Of a DNA stretch of 64,000 nucleotides, positions 23,563 to 33,526 are shown piece by piece. The translations under genes and the position numbers were made by a program. The notes below the pieces were generated by a model, which saw only the letters and a list, made by a program, of their open reading frames with translations, was not told the DNA's origin and ran no database searches. Source of the stretch: Epiperipatus broadwayi (Eukaryota; Onychophora; Udeonychophora; Euonychophora; Peripatidae); the NCBI GenBank assembly GCA_028023455.1, contig JAQFVV010006255.1:6554501-6618500 (forward strand), in the 5' to 3' direction. Position 1 is the stretch's first letter. The number at the start of each line of letters is the position of its first letter.

Positions 23563-23607
23563 ATATCCTCAGACTAGTTTCTGGCTTATGGCCTTCATCA
23601 GTGATGA
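23563..23607 (-). ncRNA. Type I hammerhead ribozyme, left monomer
   Basis: Minus strand: CTGATGA (complement of 23595-23601), a 3-pair GGC/GCC stem II, GAAAC (complement of 23577-23581), TA loop, GTC (complement of 23572-23574), then TGAGGA. Stem I pairs five of six positions. The catalytic core is complete; stem II is shorter than at 2105. Confidence 0.75.
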
Positions 23608-24321
23608 ACCTTGGACCTGAGAGCACTGCACCTAGATCTTAGGATTTAATGCAACCCTCCAGCAACCATCTTTTATCTCCATTTAACTAAAAAATGATGA
23701 GTCTTAAGCTGAAAACACCTTAATATCAAGTCCATCAGCTTATATAGTCATATGGGTTTCAACCCAGTTCAGTACCCATACATTTTGGTGTTTTTGGTTC
23801 TTTAATAACCATAGCCACCACTATCCTATTAGGCAGGATTGGTTTAAGCCAATAAACATCACATGACCTCCACCTCTTATGCTTGTGTATAACTGTTGTT
23901 AAAACAGGCAAAACTCACTATATATATATTGACACACACAGCAAGCTAAAGTAATCAATGGATGCCAGAAAGCTTGTGCATAAAATCTCCATCTAATGCC
24001 TATAGGTGAGTTTTGCCTGTTTTAACAACAGTTATACACAAGCATAAGAGATGGTGGTCATGTGATGTTTATTGGCTTAAAACCAATCCTGCCTAATAGG
24101 ATAGTGGTGGCTATGGATATTAAAGAACCAAAGACACCAAAATGTATGGGTACCGAATTGGGTTTAGATCCATATGACTATATAAGCTGATGGATTTGGA
24201 TTGAAAACATTAAGGTGTTTTCAGTTTAAGACTCATAGTTTTGTAGTTAAATGGAAATAAAAGGTGGTTGCTGGAGGGTTGCATTAGATCCTAAGATCTA
24301 GATGCAGTGCTCTCAGGTCCA

Positions 24322-24368
24322 AGGCTCCTCACTGACAAAGGCCATAAGCCAGAAACTAGTCTGAGGAT
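24322..24368 (+). ncRNA. Hammerhead ribozyme with inactivating core change, right monomer
   Basis: TCCTCA (24326-24331) and TGAGGA (24362-24367) form a perfect six-pair stem I; stem II, GAAAC (24352-24356) and GTC (24359-24361) are kept. The core reads CTGACAA instead of CTGANGA, replacing the catalytic guanine G8 by adenine. G8 supplies the general acid in the accepted mechanism, so this copy is predicted inactive, while the minus-strand copy of the same element is intact. Confidence 0.75.
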
Positions 24369-24667
24369 ATTGGATGAGTAGGCATTAGATGGGGATTTTA
24401 TGCACAAGTCTTCTGGCATCCATTGATTACTTTAGCTTGCTGTGTGTGGCAATATATATATATATATACATATATTTATATATATAGTGAGTTTTGCCTG
24501 TTTTAACAACAGTTATACACAAGCATAAGAGGTGGTGGTCATGTGATGTTTATTGGCTTAGAAATCTAGCTATTGGTTAACAAATTGTATTCATATCACT
24601 ACTTGTGGAGATGTACCCTGATTATCATCCTCAGGAGATTGATATTATGTTTTCTAATTCATTTATT

Positions 24668-24807
24668 AAAAAAATATTTTCATGTCAAGTGTTGTTAGCC
24701 GAGAGGTCAGCTCAGCCGCCTTGCAAGCAAGCAGTTGATTGCAGACGGTTGTTGCAGTTTCATCTCCCGGCAAATGCTATGACATATATAAAAAAATATT
24801 TTCATGT
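24668..24807 (+). mobile_element. tRNA-derived SINE with 18-bp TSD
   Basis: A 104-bp insert (24686-24789) lies between perfect 18-bp direct repeats AAAAAAATATTTTCATGT (24668-24685, 24790-24807). The insert is much more GC-rich than its surroundings. It has a box-A-like TTAGCCGAGAGGTCAGC and a box-B-like CAGTTTCATCTCC at tRNA-like spacing, with a CTTGCAAGC anticodon-loop-like stretch between. This points to a LINE-mobilised tRNA-derived SINE, or a processed tRNA copy. The 70-residue open frame across it is not a gene. Confidence 0.75.
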
Positions 24808-26936
24808 GATATTGTAGAGTTTTATGAATGGCATGATGACATAAAAGTTTATTATAATGTAATCTTTTACCACTTAATGTGCATTTAATCGATAGTTAAT
24901 AGAAGTTACATTTGAAAAATATAATTATAAAATACTATATATAAGTAAGTATTTAGATAGATATTTTCATTTGTTAAATTTGTTGATCCAATAAAATAAA
25001 GCTAAAGTGAAAGCCTTTAAAATTGCATGATTCACTTATCTCCCCCCAACCCCCGTCTCTGTTTTTATCTAATTTAAATAGCTCTAAAAGCTTGATGCAG
25101 TTCGAGAGCAAAACTAGTTGATGCTTATTAGTAATCTCTACTACAACTTTTAAGAGATGATTTTTTACACTTAACAGCTCTCAACTTAATAAAATTTCCA
25201 TTTATTTTATTAGTTGAAAACACAGAACCATCATTTGCTAGAAATGTTTGATTGATTATTCTGTCAAGCTAACCTAAAGTACGTTAATACAATTTTAAAA
25301 TATTATAAAGATAATTCATATATTTTATCATTTTATATTTTTAATATTTGACTACAAGTATAATGTAAATATTGAACTTTAGTTAGAGGGGTGTTGAACA
25401 CAGACTTTCAAGCTCCCTTCAGCTATCCACTCCATTTTATATAACCGATACACATTTTTATAACTTTTTCAATAATCTTTTACATATATGTATATATTTA
25501 TTATAATATACATGCATATTATAGCAACATTAGTAATTCTTTGTTGTTGTTTTCCTACCATTACAAATGATCACCCAATTGTATGGCTAATGATAACTGA
25601 GTTTTGATAATCATTATTATAATGATCTTGCTCAAATATAAATTTACTTCTACAAAATGAATGCCTGTAATTATAAAAGAAAAAGTCAAGAATATATGTG
25701 ATGATTTGGAGACGGTAAAATAGTGGTGTGATGTAAAAAGAGTTTATATTTAAAGTAATACAAAAAAAGCCAAATTCTTGAAGATTGGATTAAGCTTTTG
25801 GCTTTTAGAATTTGTTTAGCTGCATTTTTAATTTTTGGGGTTAGTTGAAAGATTTTATCATTGGCTCAAGGTTATAATATTGGCATATGACTCCAGGGAG
25901 TATTTCTATCTTATTTACTCACCAATTCACTTTGATAATTTATATTTATTAGCCTCTAACACTCAAAGCAACAAAGCTTACCTTTCAGCAGATCCTCAAT
26001 ATTCATAGATTTATTTGAATTAATCTCTAAATGTCATAAGTCTTCATGAGAAAAAAATATAAGATTTTACAACTTCTCATTCAGGATTTTAGATAACATA
26101 AAGTGTTAAAGTTACAATAGCTTTCCTGATTTGTTTATGCTGACTGTATACCTTATTGTTCAATTGTTGATCTTTTTATGCATCTCAGGATTGCAGTTCA
26201 TTATTCATTCTTTTTAATTATAAAAATTCCAGTCAAATCTCTGGAAAAAATAGTTGAGTATATATGGTTTGATATATGAACTTCATTTTAAGCATTTATG
26301 AATATTTATGAAAATATTAATTGTTAGGAGTATGTTTCATTTATCTTTTCTTTTTCCTAAAAAGAATGAGATGGGTTAGTCATGGCATATAATGAAGTGT
26401 GTGCGTGTATGTTTAAAAAGCTTAAAAGAAAAATTAGAAATAAAAGCAGACAAATTTTGGTATACAATTATTTAAAATAAAGTTTGTAATGACTGAAGTA
26501 AGATTAACTAATAATATTTGATATTTTTAAAGTATTGTAAATTGTTTAAAATCAAATATAAAGTCTCTATTTCTTATTTTGATAAAAATGTAAATTCTTG
26601 ACAAAAATACTTTTTCTTTGTAGTACCCCTTAATTATAAGATTTAATTCTATAATTTGTTTCTACTTAAAGAATTAATGTCAATTAAAAAAACAGAACAA
26701 TAGTAATTTAGTTCTTATCGCGGTTTATTAATTAAAAATGAAAATATTGTTAATCACTCTCTTTATACATTTTATCATATATACTATGAATAATGGTTCA
26801 CGTTAACTGATTATCATTAGTTTAGAGAGAATGTAGAGAATTAAAAAAGTCAGATGCTGTTAGTCACCCCATTGGTCAAGTTTAAACTCCTGAATAAGTA
26901 ATGGACAACTTCTCTGTGGTGTTTTGCAGTGATCTT
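24808..26936. other. AT-rich sequence with one dispersed-repeat copy
   Basis: About 25385-25475 is a minus-strand copy of the dispersed tRNA-like repeat seen at 30.4-35.3 kb (GTTGAACACAGACTTTCAAG, TCCACTCCATT, AACCGATACACA). The rest shows nothing I recognise. Confidence 0.5.
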
Positions 26937-28575
26937 CAGCCTTTTCACACCTGCGGACCAGCAAAAATAAGGATAAGATTTTGTGAACCAGCAGAAGTTT
27001 ACAGATAAATTTTCTTAAAGATGTAACCTGTTTAGCCTTAGATGAGCATAATTGTTATAACTGACCAAAACGGCACATTAGTTGTGTATTGTAATGGTGT
27101 TTGTTTACCTTCACATGCTGAACACTCTTTCTCGAGTTGTGCAGTCATACTGATACAGAAAACAGTACAATAACAATCATTCTCATCAATGTGCTTGCAT
27201 TTCTATGTTTATTATTTCATTGTTAAAACATGCAAGAATAAAATGTTATTCACCTGAATGTTGGGAAATATCATGGCTAGTGTAATTACATGACAATGAT
27301 TATGATAACAAGATAAAATTATATATATATGGAGGTTGTCTTTTGATAGTAGTAAGGGCAAAATAGAAATCGCATAATTAAAATCACCGTACAGCCAAAA
27401 AAAAAAGTCGCTGTATTTTAAATCTGAAAAAATAAAACAAAACATGTAAAAGTCTGAAATTTTGATGTTATTGTAATTTTTTTTTGTGCTGGTGTGTTGA
27501 AAGGATCAAAAAATGTAATTATAAGTTTTTTTTTTTAAAAAAAATGGCAAAATAGACATCGTGTAATAGAAATAAAGCCAAAAAAAAAAAAATCACCATA
27601 TAGTCATCGTCTTTTAAAAAAAAAGACAATGAAAGTTTAATAAGTCAAAAGTTTTGATCTTATTTTTTTTTTGGGGGGGGGGGGGAGTGGATTGAGAAAT
27701 ACTTTGTCTTCACTGAGATAAAAGATAGAGATTAAAGTTATTTTTTGTTTGTTTTTATTTTTAAAAAAAGGTAACAGAAATTGGTTTTAAAAATAAAAAT
27801 TTTAGTATATTAGTGATATACAAATAAAGCCCCCAAAAATATCTCCTTATAGGCCCAAAAAAAAGTGGGCGTATTTTTAAATGAAAAAAAAAGAAAATGA
27901 AACTTGAAAAAGTCAAAAGTTTTGATCTTACTTTATTTTGGAGTGGGGGGAGTATATTGAAAAATACTTTGTAAAAGTTAAAGACAGAAGTTATTTTTTG
28001 GTTTTTATTTTTAAAAAAAGGTAATAAAAATTGATTTGAAAAAATAAAAGTTAAAGCCAAAAACAAAAATCGCCATATAGCCAAAAAAAAACACTAAAAA
28101 TGAAATATTAAAAGATTGAGTAGAAGAAATTTAAGAGATCAAAAAAAGTCACCATATTTTTAAAATCGTGGCCCGGTAACATTACATTTTATTGTTTTAA
28201 CACATAAACAATGGTGACAAGCAGCCATGATTAGCTATCAAAAGACAACCAGAGTTTGTATAATAAAAAACTTTTTTTTTAAATTTTGAATTTTTTTAGA
28301 AAAATAATAAAAAATTTAATTATATTCCCCATAAACATCTGTGATAAATAGAAAAACAAATTAATTTATGTATGATTGATTAGTTTTTGTTTTCGTTCTA
28401 TTTCATTTTTTTTAATCGGGTAAAAATTCAATGAAAAAAAAAATTGTTTATATTAATTAAAAGTTTAAAATCTTATTATTTTGTTATTACAAACTTTCTT
28501 GTCAGTCTAGTGTGGACCGGTAGAAAACTTCTGTGGCCCGATGCTGATCTGCAGACCGTGGGTTGAAGACCACTG
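26937..28575. mobile_element. hAT-like element, non-autonomous, with a nested insertion
   Basis: The ends are inverted: CAGTGATCTTCAGCC at 26937 and, from the right end complemented, CAGTGGTCTTCAACC (ending 28575). Both are close to the CAGTGGTTCTCAACC-type ends of hAT elements. Subterminal CGGACCAGCA / GGACCGGTAG blocks also match inverted. The flanking 8-mers (GTGTTTTG, GTTTAGAG) no longer match, implying age. No transposase is visible. Most of the interior is taken by the 27334-28250 element. The 77-residue frame at its right edge is not a gene. Confidence 0.65.
27334..28250. mobile_element. Nested element with 16-bp inverted ends and internal repeats
   Basis: Inverted ends GGTTGTCTTTTGATAG (27334-27349) and CTATCAAAAGACAACC (28235-28250) are perfect. 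Inside, a degenerate unit recurs about three times (near 27400, 27590, 27850): A-rich tract with a CACCATATAG/GCGTATTTTTAAA block, GTCAAAAGTTTTGATCTTA, a G-run (up to 14 G near 27672) and GGATTGA(G/A)AAATACTTTG. Frames on the minus strand reflect these A/T-rich repeats. No transposase; superfamily not assigned. Confidence 0.68.
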
Positions 28576-29004
28576 GTTTAGAGCACATATGTGTGTACTA
28601 GATCTCCATTTGCCATTGGTGAAGTTTGAAAATAATAGAAGCTGCAGTGAGCTAAGGATCACTAATGCTTATCTTAGCTGCTACACAGCACATATAATAT
28701 CAATCTATATAAGATGCCAGCCTAATTTTGAGATCCCAGTGCTATTATTTCATTTATGTGCTATTTTATTATAAATACAAGAGATCTTCTATATCAGTTG
28801 TATATATACTGTAGTTTAAGTTCGAATTCTCAATAACCTATTACGAAAAATATACATTAAGAATCAGGCTATCAAATAAATAATTTACACAGATAAAAGA
28901 CAAATAAACTATATAAAAACTAATTTAATATTTTTAATATACAATATATATATATATATTAAATAATAACATGTATATTTATACTTTACGTTTGTCTTCA
29001 CTAT
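28576..29004. repeat. Fragment of a dispersed repeat family
   Basis: About 28630-28720 (AGAAGCTG, GAGCTAAGGATCACTAATGC, TTATCTTAGCTGCTA, CAGCACATATAATAT) is also found near 31565-31655. An AT microsatellite lies at about 28943-28960. No gene. Confidence 0.6.
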
Positions 29005-29276
29005 AATAATATTAAATCATGCTTTCACACTTCCAACGTAAAGCTATAACAACTAATTGAAAACTAAATTAAATGGCTGAGCATTTTCAAGAAGATGTAC
29101 TTCTCATATTCATAGCCAGTTATGATCCTTTCTTTGGAATCGTTATATAAATAAATCTGATATGCAAATTATATGCAAATAAATCACTAAGACCATCTTT
29201 TAGATATCACAAAACATGCATCCTTACGATTAATGGCGAAAGAGTCCTCTGCTATAAAGTGTGCTGCTTTTACTTT

Positions 29277-29723
29277 TCACTTAATATCATGCCTCTTAGT
29301 ACAAACTAATTTTACAGATGTGGGTTTGAACACATGTCCTGACAATTTTTGATGTTGAGCAAAAATTGAAGTGCATTTTGGATTCGTATGTGCCTTATTG
29401 TATCTATACTTGTGTTGTGATATCCTAGTAGCTATGGTGGCTCTCTTTTCACCATAGTATGATGTTTTGCATCCATTATGAGGGCATGCCACTCTGTACA
29501 CAGCCTGTGGGGTCTGATCAGAAGCTATAGTGTCCTTCGTGTTGTTAATAAGCCTATTAGTTGAGATAGGTGTATGAAAACTCAAACGAAATTCCTTAGA
29601 CAACTTAATCAAATCAGGATACAGGCGCAATATAGTATATAGCAAAATTAGATGTTTTGTAAATAATATTGGAAAACACAGAGATGAAGACAGCAGGCCA
29701 TGATATTGTTGCCCTATATGCAC
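29277..29723 (-). pseudogene. PLE GIY-YIG endonuclease fragment, left copy
   Basis: Minus-strand frame of 148 codons. After a hydrophobic stretch and the linker RLSFHTPISTNRLINNTKD comes VYRVACPHNGCKTSYYGEKR (GIY-like YRV, then YYG for YIG), TRISQHKYRYNKAH and CTSIFAQHQKLSGHVF. The cysteine pair in ACPHNGC resembles the extra zinc-binding cysteines seen in PLE nucleases. The frame stays open for the whole domain, but the RT is missing and the first methionine lies in the spacer, so this is a truncated copy. Its lineage differs from the 7-8 kb PLE. Confidence 0.78.
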
Positions 29724-29754
29724 TCTTTACATAAAACATTTTATAAGACTTTTT

Positions 29755-30076
29755 CTAAGGAATTTCGTTTGAGTTTTCATATACCTATCTCAACTAATAG
29801 GCTTATTAACAACACTAAGAACACTATAGCTTCTGATCAGACCCCTCAGGCTGTGTACAGAATGGCATGTCTCATAATGGATGCAAAGCACCATACTATG
29901 ATGAAACGAGAGCCACCATAGCTACTAGGATATCACAACTCAAGCATAGATACAATAATGCACATATGAATCCAGAATGCACTTCAATTTTTGCTCAACA
30001 TCAAAAATTGTCAGGACATGTGTTCGAACCCACATCTGCAAAATTAGTTTGTACTGAGAGGCATGATATTAAGTGA
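29755..30076 (+). pseudogene. PLE GIY-YIG endonuclease fragment, right copy
   Basis: Plus-strand counterpart of the left copy, split by a frameshift near 29867: first RLSFHIPISTNRLINNTKNT and VYRMAC, then in another frame HNGCKAPYYDETRATIATRI, QLKHRYNNAH and CTSIFAQHQKLSGHVF. The YIG-equivalent glycine is replaced (YYD), so the active site is damaged as well. The ending ERHDIK-stop is shared with the left copy. Confidence 0.75.
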
Positions 30077-30394
30077 AAGGTAAAAGAAGCATACTTTATA
30101 GCAGAGGACTCTTTCGCCATTAATCGTAAGGATGCATGTTTTGCGATATCTAAAAGATGGTCTTAGTGACTCATTTGCATATAATTTGCATATCAGATTT
30201 ATTTATATAATGATTCCAAAGAAAGGATCATAACTGTCTATGAATATGAGAAATCTATGAATATGAGGAGTACATCTTCTTGAAAGTGATCAGCCATTTA
30301 ATTTAGTTTTCAATTTGTTGTTATAGCTTTACGTTGGAAGTGTGAAAGCACAATTTAATATTATTAATATATATATATATATAATACAAGTATA

Positions 30395-30710
30395 ATTTAT
30401 ATATCTGGAGTTTAGATGTAATATAGAGGATTTGAACACAGACTTTCATGTTCCCCCAACAACTCCCTCTCTATCTCATACAAGCAATACACATTGACCA
30501 CAGACATGCAAAAAAGATAAATGATTTCCAATATCCATATTTTGTGCTAAACCAGCACTCATCATTTGCTCACATATATTGGAGATCATTTATCTTTTTC
30601 ACATGTGTGTGATCATGTGTATCGGTTGTACAAAATGTAGTGGATAGTTGTAAGAAACTTGAAAGTCTGTGTTCAAATCCTCTAGATTATATATCCTCAT
30701 CATCACAGGA
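30395..30710. repeat. Palindromic copy of the dispersed tRNA-like repeat
   Basis: Two oppositely oriented copies meet near 30554: GAGGATTTGAACACAGACTTTC at the left is mirrored by GAAAGTCTGTGTTCAAATCC at the right (30661-30680). GTTCAAATCC is a good RNA polymerase III box B. AGATAAATGAT...CCAATAT and its complement are the internal shared blocks. Probably a tRNA-derived SINE in inverted arrangement. Confidence 0.6.
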
Positions 30711-31200
30711 TTTGATAATTTCATTATTATATTTAAATTATAAACTAGTATGATTTCCATACCAATTTTATAGTTTATTCTGTAATGCATATAGTTTTAC
30801 AAATATATATTTTCTAACACATGGTTGAACGTTTATATAGACAAATATTATAATTCCATATTATCTTTAAAGTCTTTCTTTAATCAATATACAATCTAAT
30901 ATTATAATTTCATACCAATTTCATCATTTTTCTCTAAACAACATATAGCCAAATATTAATATTTTGTACTAATTTTACAATATTTTTTTAAAAGAAGTAT
31001 AGGTGAGTATTATAATTCCATACTATCTTCAAAGTCTTTCTTTAAACAACATATAGGCTAATAATGATTTACAGTCTTTCTCTAGACAACATATAAGGTA
31101 GTATTATAATTCCATACTATCATTTAAAGTCTCTAAACTATATATACACTAGTATTATACTTTCATGCTAATTTTTCCATTGTTTTCTAAATATATACAA
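30711..31200. repeat. Degenerate tandem array, unit about 65 bp
   Basis: Repeated blocks TATTATAATTCCATACTATC, AAAGTCTTTCT(T/C)TA and AACAACATATAGGC recur roughly every 60-70 bp between about 30840 and 31190, with deletions. Only repeats; no coding potential. Confidence 0.65.
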
Positions 31201-31740
31201 TATATGATTTTAAAAGTGAATTGAACTCAGACCTTTAAGCTTTCTATATCAATCCATTCCATCTTACATAACCGATACACATGCCCACATAGATGTAAAA
31301 AAGATAAATGATCTCCAATATATGCATTTCATGCTAAATCAGTACTCATCAGTTGGTCCAGATCATTATCTCTCATGCATATATATAATCAGCATTCAGT
31401 TTAAATAAGACAGCAAATCTTAAATTAATAGGCTTCAATCTTTTTCACTCTCCAACTCTTCAGCCATCCATATCATTGAAAACCTGATGATGGAATGCTC
31501 AAAACCCTTGATGATGCCAATATTATTGCCATACTATGTTGACTTTAAGTCACTCTGGCCTCTCATGCATAGAAGCTGAATTGAGATGAGGATCACTAGT
31601 GCTTTTCTTAGCTGCTATAGAACACATATGATATTAGCAACCTATATAAAAGATTATGTGTTTTGGTTGCATAAGGCAGAGTTGATGGATGTAGAGAGAT
31701 TGAAAGTCTGAGTTTAAATCCCTTCTAATTACATTAAGTT
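31201..31740. repeat. Dispersed tRNA-like repeat family copy, long form
   Basis: Begins with the minus-oriented block (GAACTCAGACCTTTAAGC, AACCGATACACA, AGATAAATGATCTCCAATAT), continues with CAACTCTTCAGCCATCCAT, TGATGATGGAATGCTCAAA and AAGTCACTCTGGCCTCTCAT, and ends with a plus-oriented GAAAGTCTGAGTTTAAATCC (about 31706). The same blocks in the same order occur at 34.44-34.82 kb. Confidence 0.68.
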
Positions 31741-31923
31741 CAGTATAGACAAGTGATATTCTCTTAAGAAAATTAGTTAGATTTAATAAGTTCAATCTAA
31801 CTTTTATAAAATAAAATATACATTTCTTAAGTTGTTTTTATCTGGAATATTTTGTATTCTTCCATTGCATTTAATTAGATAGTCCTCAAAGCCAATTAAC
31901 TTTTTCTTTTATTCATGCCTAAT

Positions 31924-32828
31924 TAATTTTTGGTGCCGATATAGTATGAGCCATTGCCATTTTGAACTTTATAACTCATCCAAAATTACTGCTGACATAT
32001 TCAAATGATAAATGACATCGAATATCAACATGGATTTCAAAAATGACGGTTATAATATTGCAAATTTCATCATTAATTTAAAAATCAAAATTATTTAAAA
32101 ATCAAAATCCTAATTTTGATCAATATTTAACATTTAATAAAAAATAAAAATCAATCGTGTGGGTAAAGTACCTTGCATTAACATATGTTATTACAATTTA
32201 CATAAATCTTTCAAAAATCAAAATGCAATTCATGTTTGTTTTAAGCCTATGAAAGGAATCAAAAGGCAATTTACATTTTCTACTTTAACAAAAAACCTTC
32301 AAGTAATCAACAGTGGGGAACAAAAATTTCTGATAAGAAAAAACTAAAATCCTATTATTTGTAAAAATAATATGCTGTATTTTTGTATTTTATAAGTTAT
32401 AATCTTTTGGCATATTAATGAAAAGTAGGTTAATTAGGTTTTTAATTTTTTTTTTAAGGTAGAAAATGTAAATTGCCTTTTGATTTCTTTCATAGGCTTA
32501 TAATTAAATTGCATTTTGATTTTTGAAAGATTTATGGAAATTGTTATAGCTTATGTTAATGCAAATTATTTACTCACATTATTTGATTTTTTATTAAATA
32601 CTAAATATTGATCAAAATTAGGATTTTGATTTTTAAATTCTTGATGACAATTGCAAACTTTGCATTTTGATTTTTTAATTAATGATGAAATTTGCGATTT
32701 TGTAACCATTTTTGAAATCACATGTTTGTAATCGATGTCATTTATTGCTTGAATGTGTCAGCAGAGATTTTCGGTAAGTTATAAAATTCAAAATGGCATC
32801 GAGCGCATGTTATATGCACCTAATTTTT
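31924..32828. mobile_element. 889-bp long-inverted-repeat element with 8-bp TSD
   Basis: Element 31932-32820 starts GGTGC and ends GCACC, flanked by TAATTTTT on both sides (31924-31931, 32821-32828). Inverted arms of about 350 bp are seen, e.g. AGGCAATTTACATTTTCTAC (left, to about 32283) with TAGAAAATGTAAATTGCCTT (right, from about 32460), and TTTCATCATTAAT with ATTAATGATGAAA. The 170-bp loop and the 62-codon frame in the left arm have no recognised content. Many ATTTTGATTTTT blocks occur in the arms. The family is unknown; the 8-bp AT-only duplication could be fortuitous. Confidence 0.68.
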
Positions 32829-33526
32829 GATACTTTTAATTCTAAACTATTTTAATTTATTTTTAATTTGAGACTATTTTAATTTTATTGTTTGAGTCTA
32901 TTTGATACCTGTGTTTCCCTGTCGATGATATGAAACCTATTTTTCAAATATATGAAGCACAACTTTCCTATTAATAAAAAATCTATCTGGACTTATTTCA
33001 TTTTAATTTTTTTTTAAAAAAACTTTTTTAAAAATAATAATTGAAGGTAAATTACTATAGAATAAATTAGGTAATAAAAGAAAAGTGACCAACAAAAGTA
33101 AAAAATAGTTAAACAGACCCAATGCCTAACCAAATAAAAAACTGTAGTGAATAAACTCTAGGTATATTTTCTTAGAAGTTTATTTTGTTATTCATAAAAG
33201 ATATGCTTTAAATTTAGAAAAATACCAATATCTTTTGTTTTTAACAAATGAAAGTGCAGATTTTGTATTGATTCACTATATTTATATATGTTATAATTAG
33301 ATTGCAAAAATAAAGTTTACAGATTAAGATGATCAAGAATTAAAATATTTTATATTTAAATATGCACAACATTCAATGTTTAATTACTTATATCTTGTCA
33401 AAATAGATTAATATTAGCCTATATGTTTAATGAATTTATTATTAACAAATAAAATATTATTTATATATTATAATGTTCACATGTATGTGCATGGCTACAT
33501 GCTTATGATATATTAGATGCCAATTT
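32829..33526. other. AT-rich sequence, nothing recognised
   Basis: No supported feature. Confidence 0.5.

Larger units (their letters stand above)
23432..24571. mobile_element. Tandem-plus-inverted hammerhead retroelement (retrozyme-like) with TSD
   Basis: A 1.1-kb element flanked by 13-bp direct repeats with one mismatch (TAGAAATCTGGCT at 23432-23444, TAGAAATCTAGCT at 24559-24571). The left half holds a minus-orientation monomer of 457 bp (GGCAAAACTC at 23451 and again at 23908), followed by a partial second monomer to about 24003. There the strand switches: a plus-orientation monomer runs from about 24006, and its start recurs at 24489 (481 bp, longer because of AT repeats), followed by a partial one. 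Each full monomer has one hammerhead. Tandem monomers with a ribozyme each are the hallmark of retrozymes; the head-to-head inversion is PLE-like. No protein is encoded. Confidence 0.82.
29005..30365. mobile_element. Second head-to-head inverted pair of PLE ends
   Basis: A 1.36-kb palindrome centred near 29680. The outer arms (29005-29599 and 29755-30365) match over CTTCCAACGTAAAGCTATAA (29030 / 30340) and through the endonuclease. The about 155-bp spacer (29600-29754) is mostly a continuation of the minus copy toward its RT. Each arm is a 5'-truncated PLE with only linker and GIY-YIG, with 3' ends pointing outward. No target duplication could be defined because the right flank is an AT microsatellite. 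Confidence 0.82.

Noticed and set aside
28541-28774. 77-codon open frame
   Set aside because: It crosses the end of the hAT-like element into a dispersed repeat and has no domain.
31484-31510. CTGATGATGGAATGCTCAAAAC resembles a hammerhead core
   Set aside because: No stem II with correct pairing, no GAAA and no NUH triplet in place; the sister copy near 34727 reads TTGATGA.
32159-32347. 62-codon frame as a gene
   Set aside because: It lies in one arm of the 889-bp palindrome and consists of A/T-rich repeat blocks.
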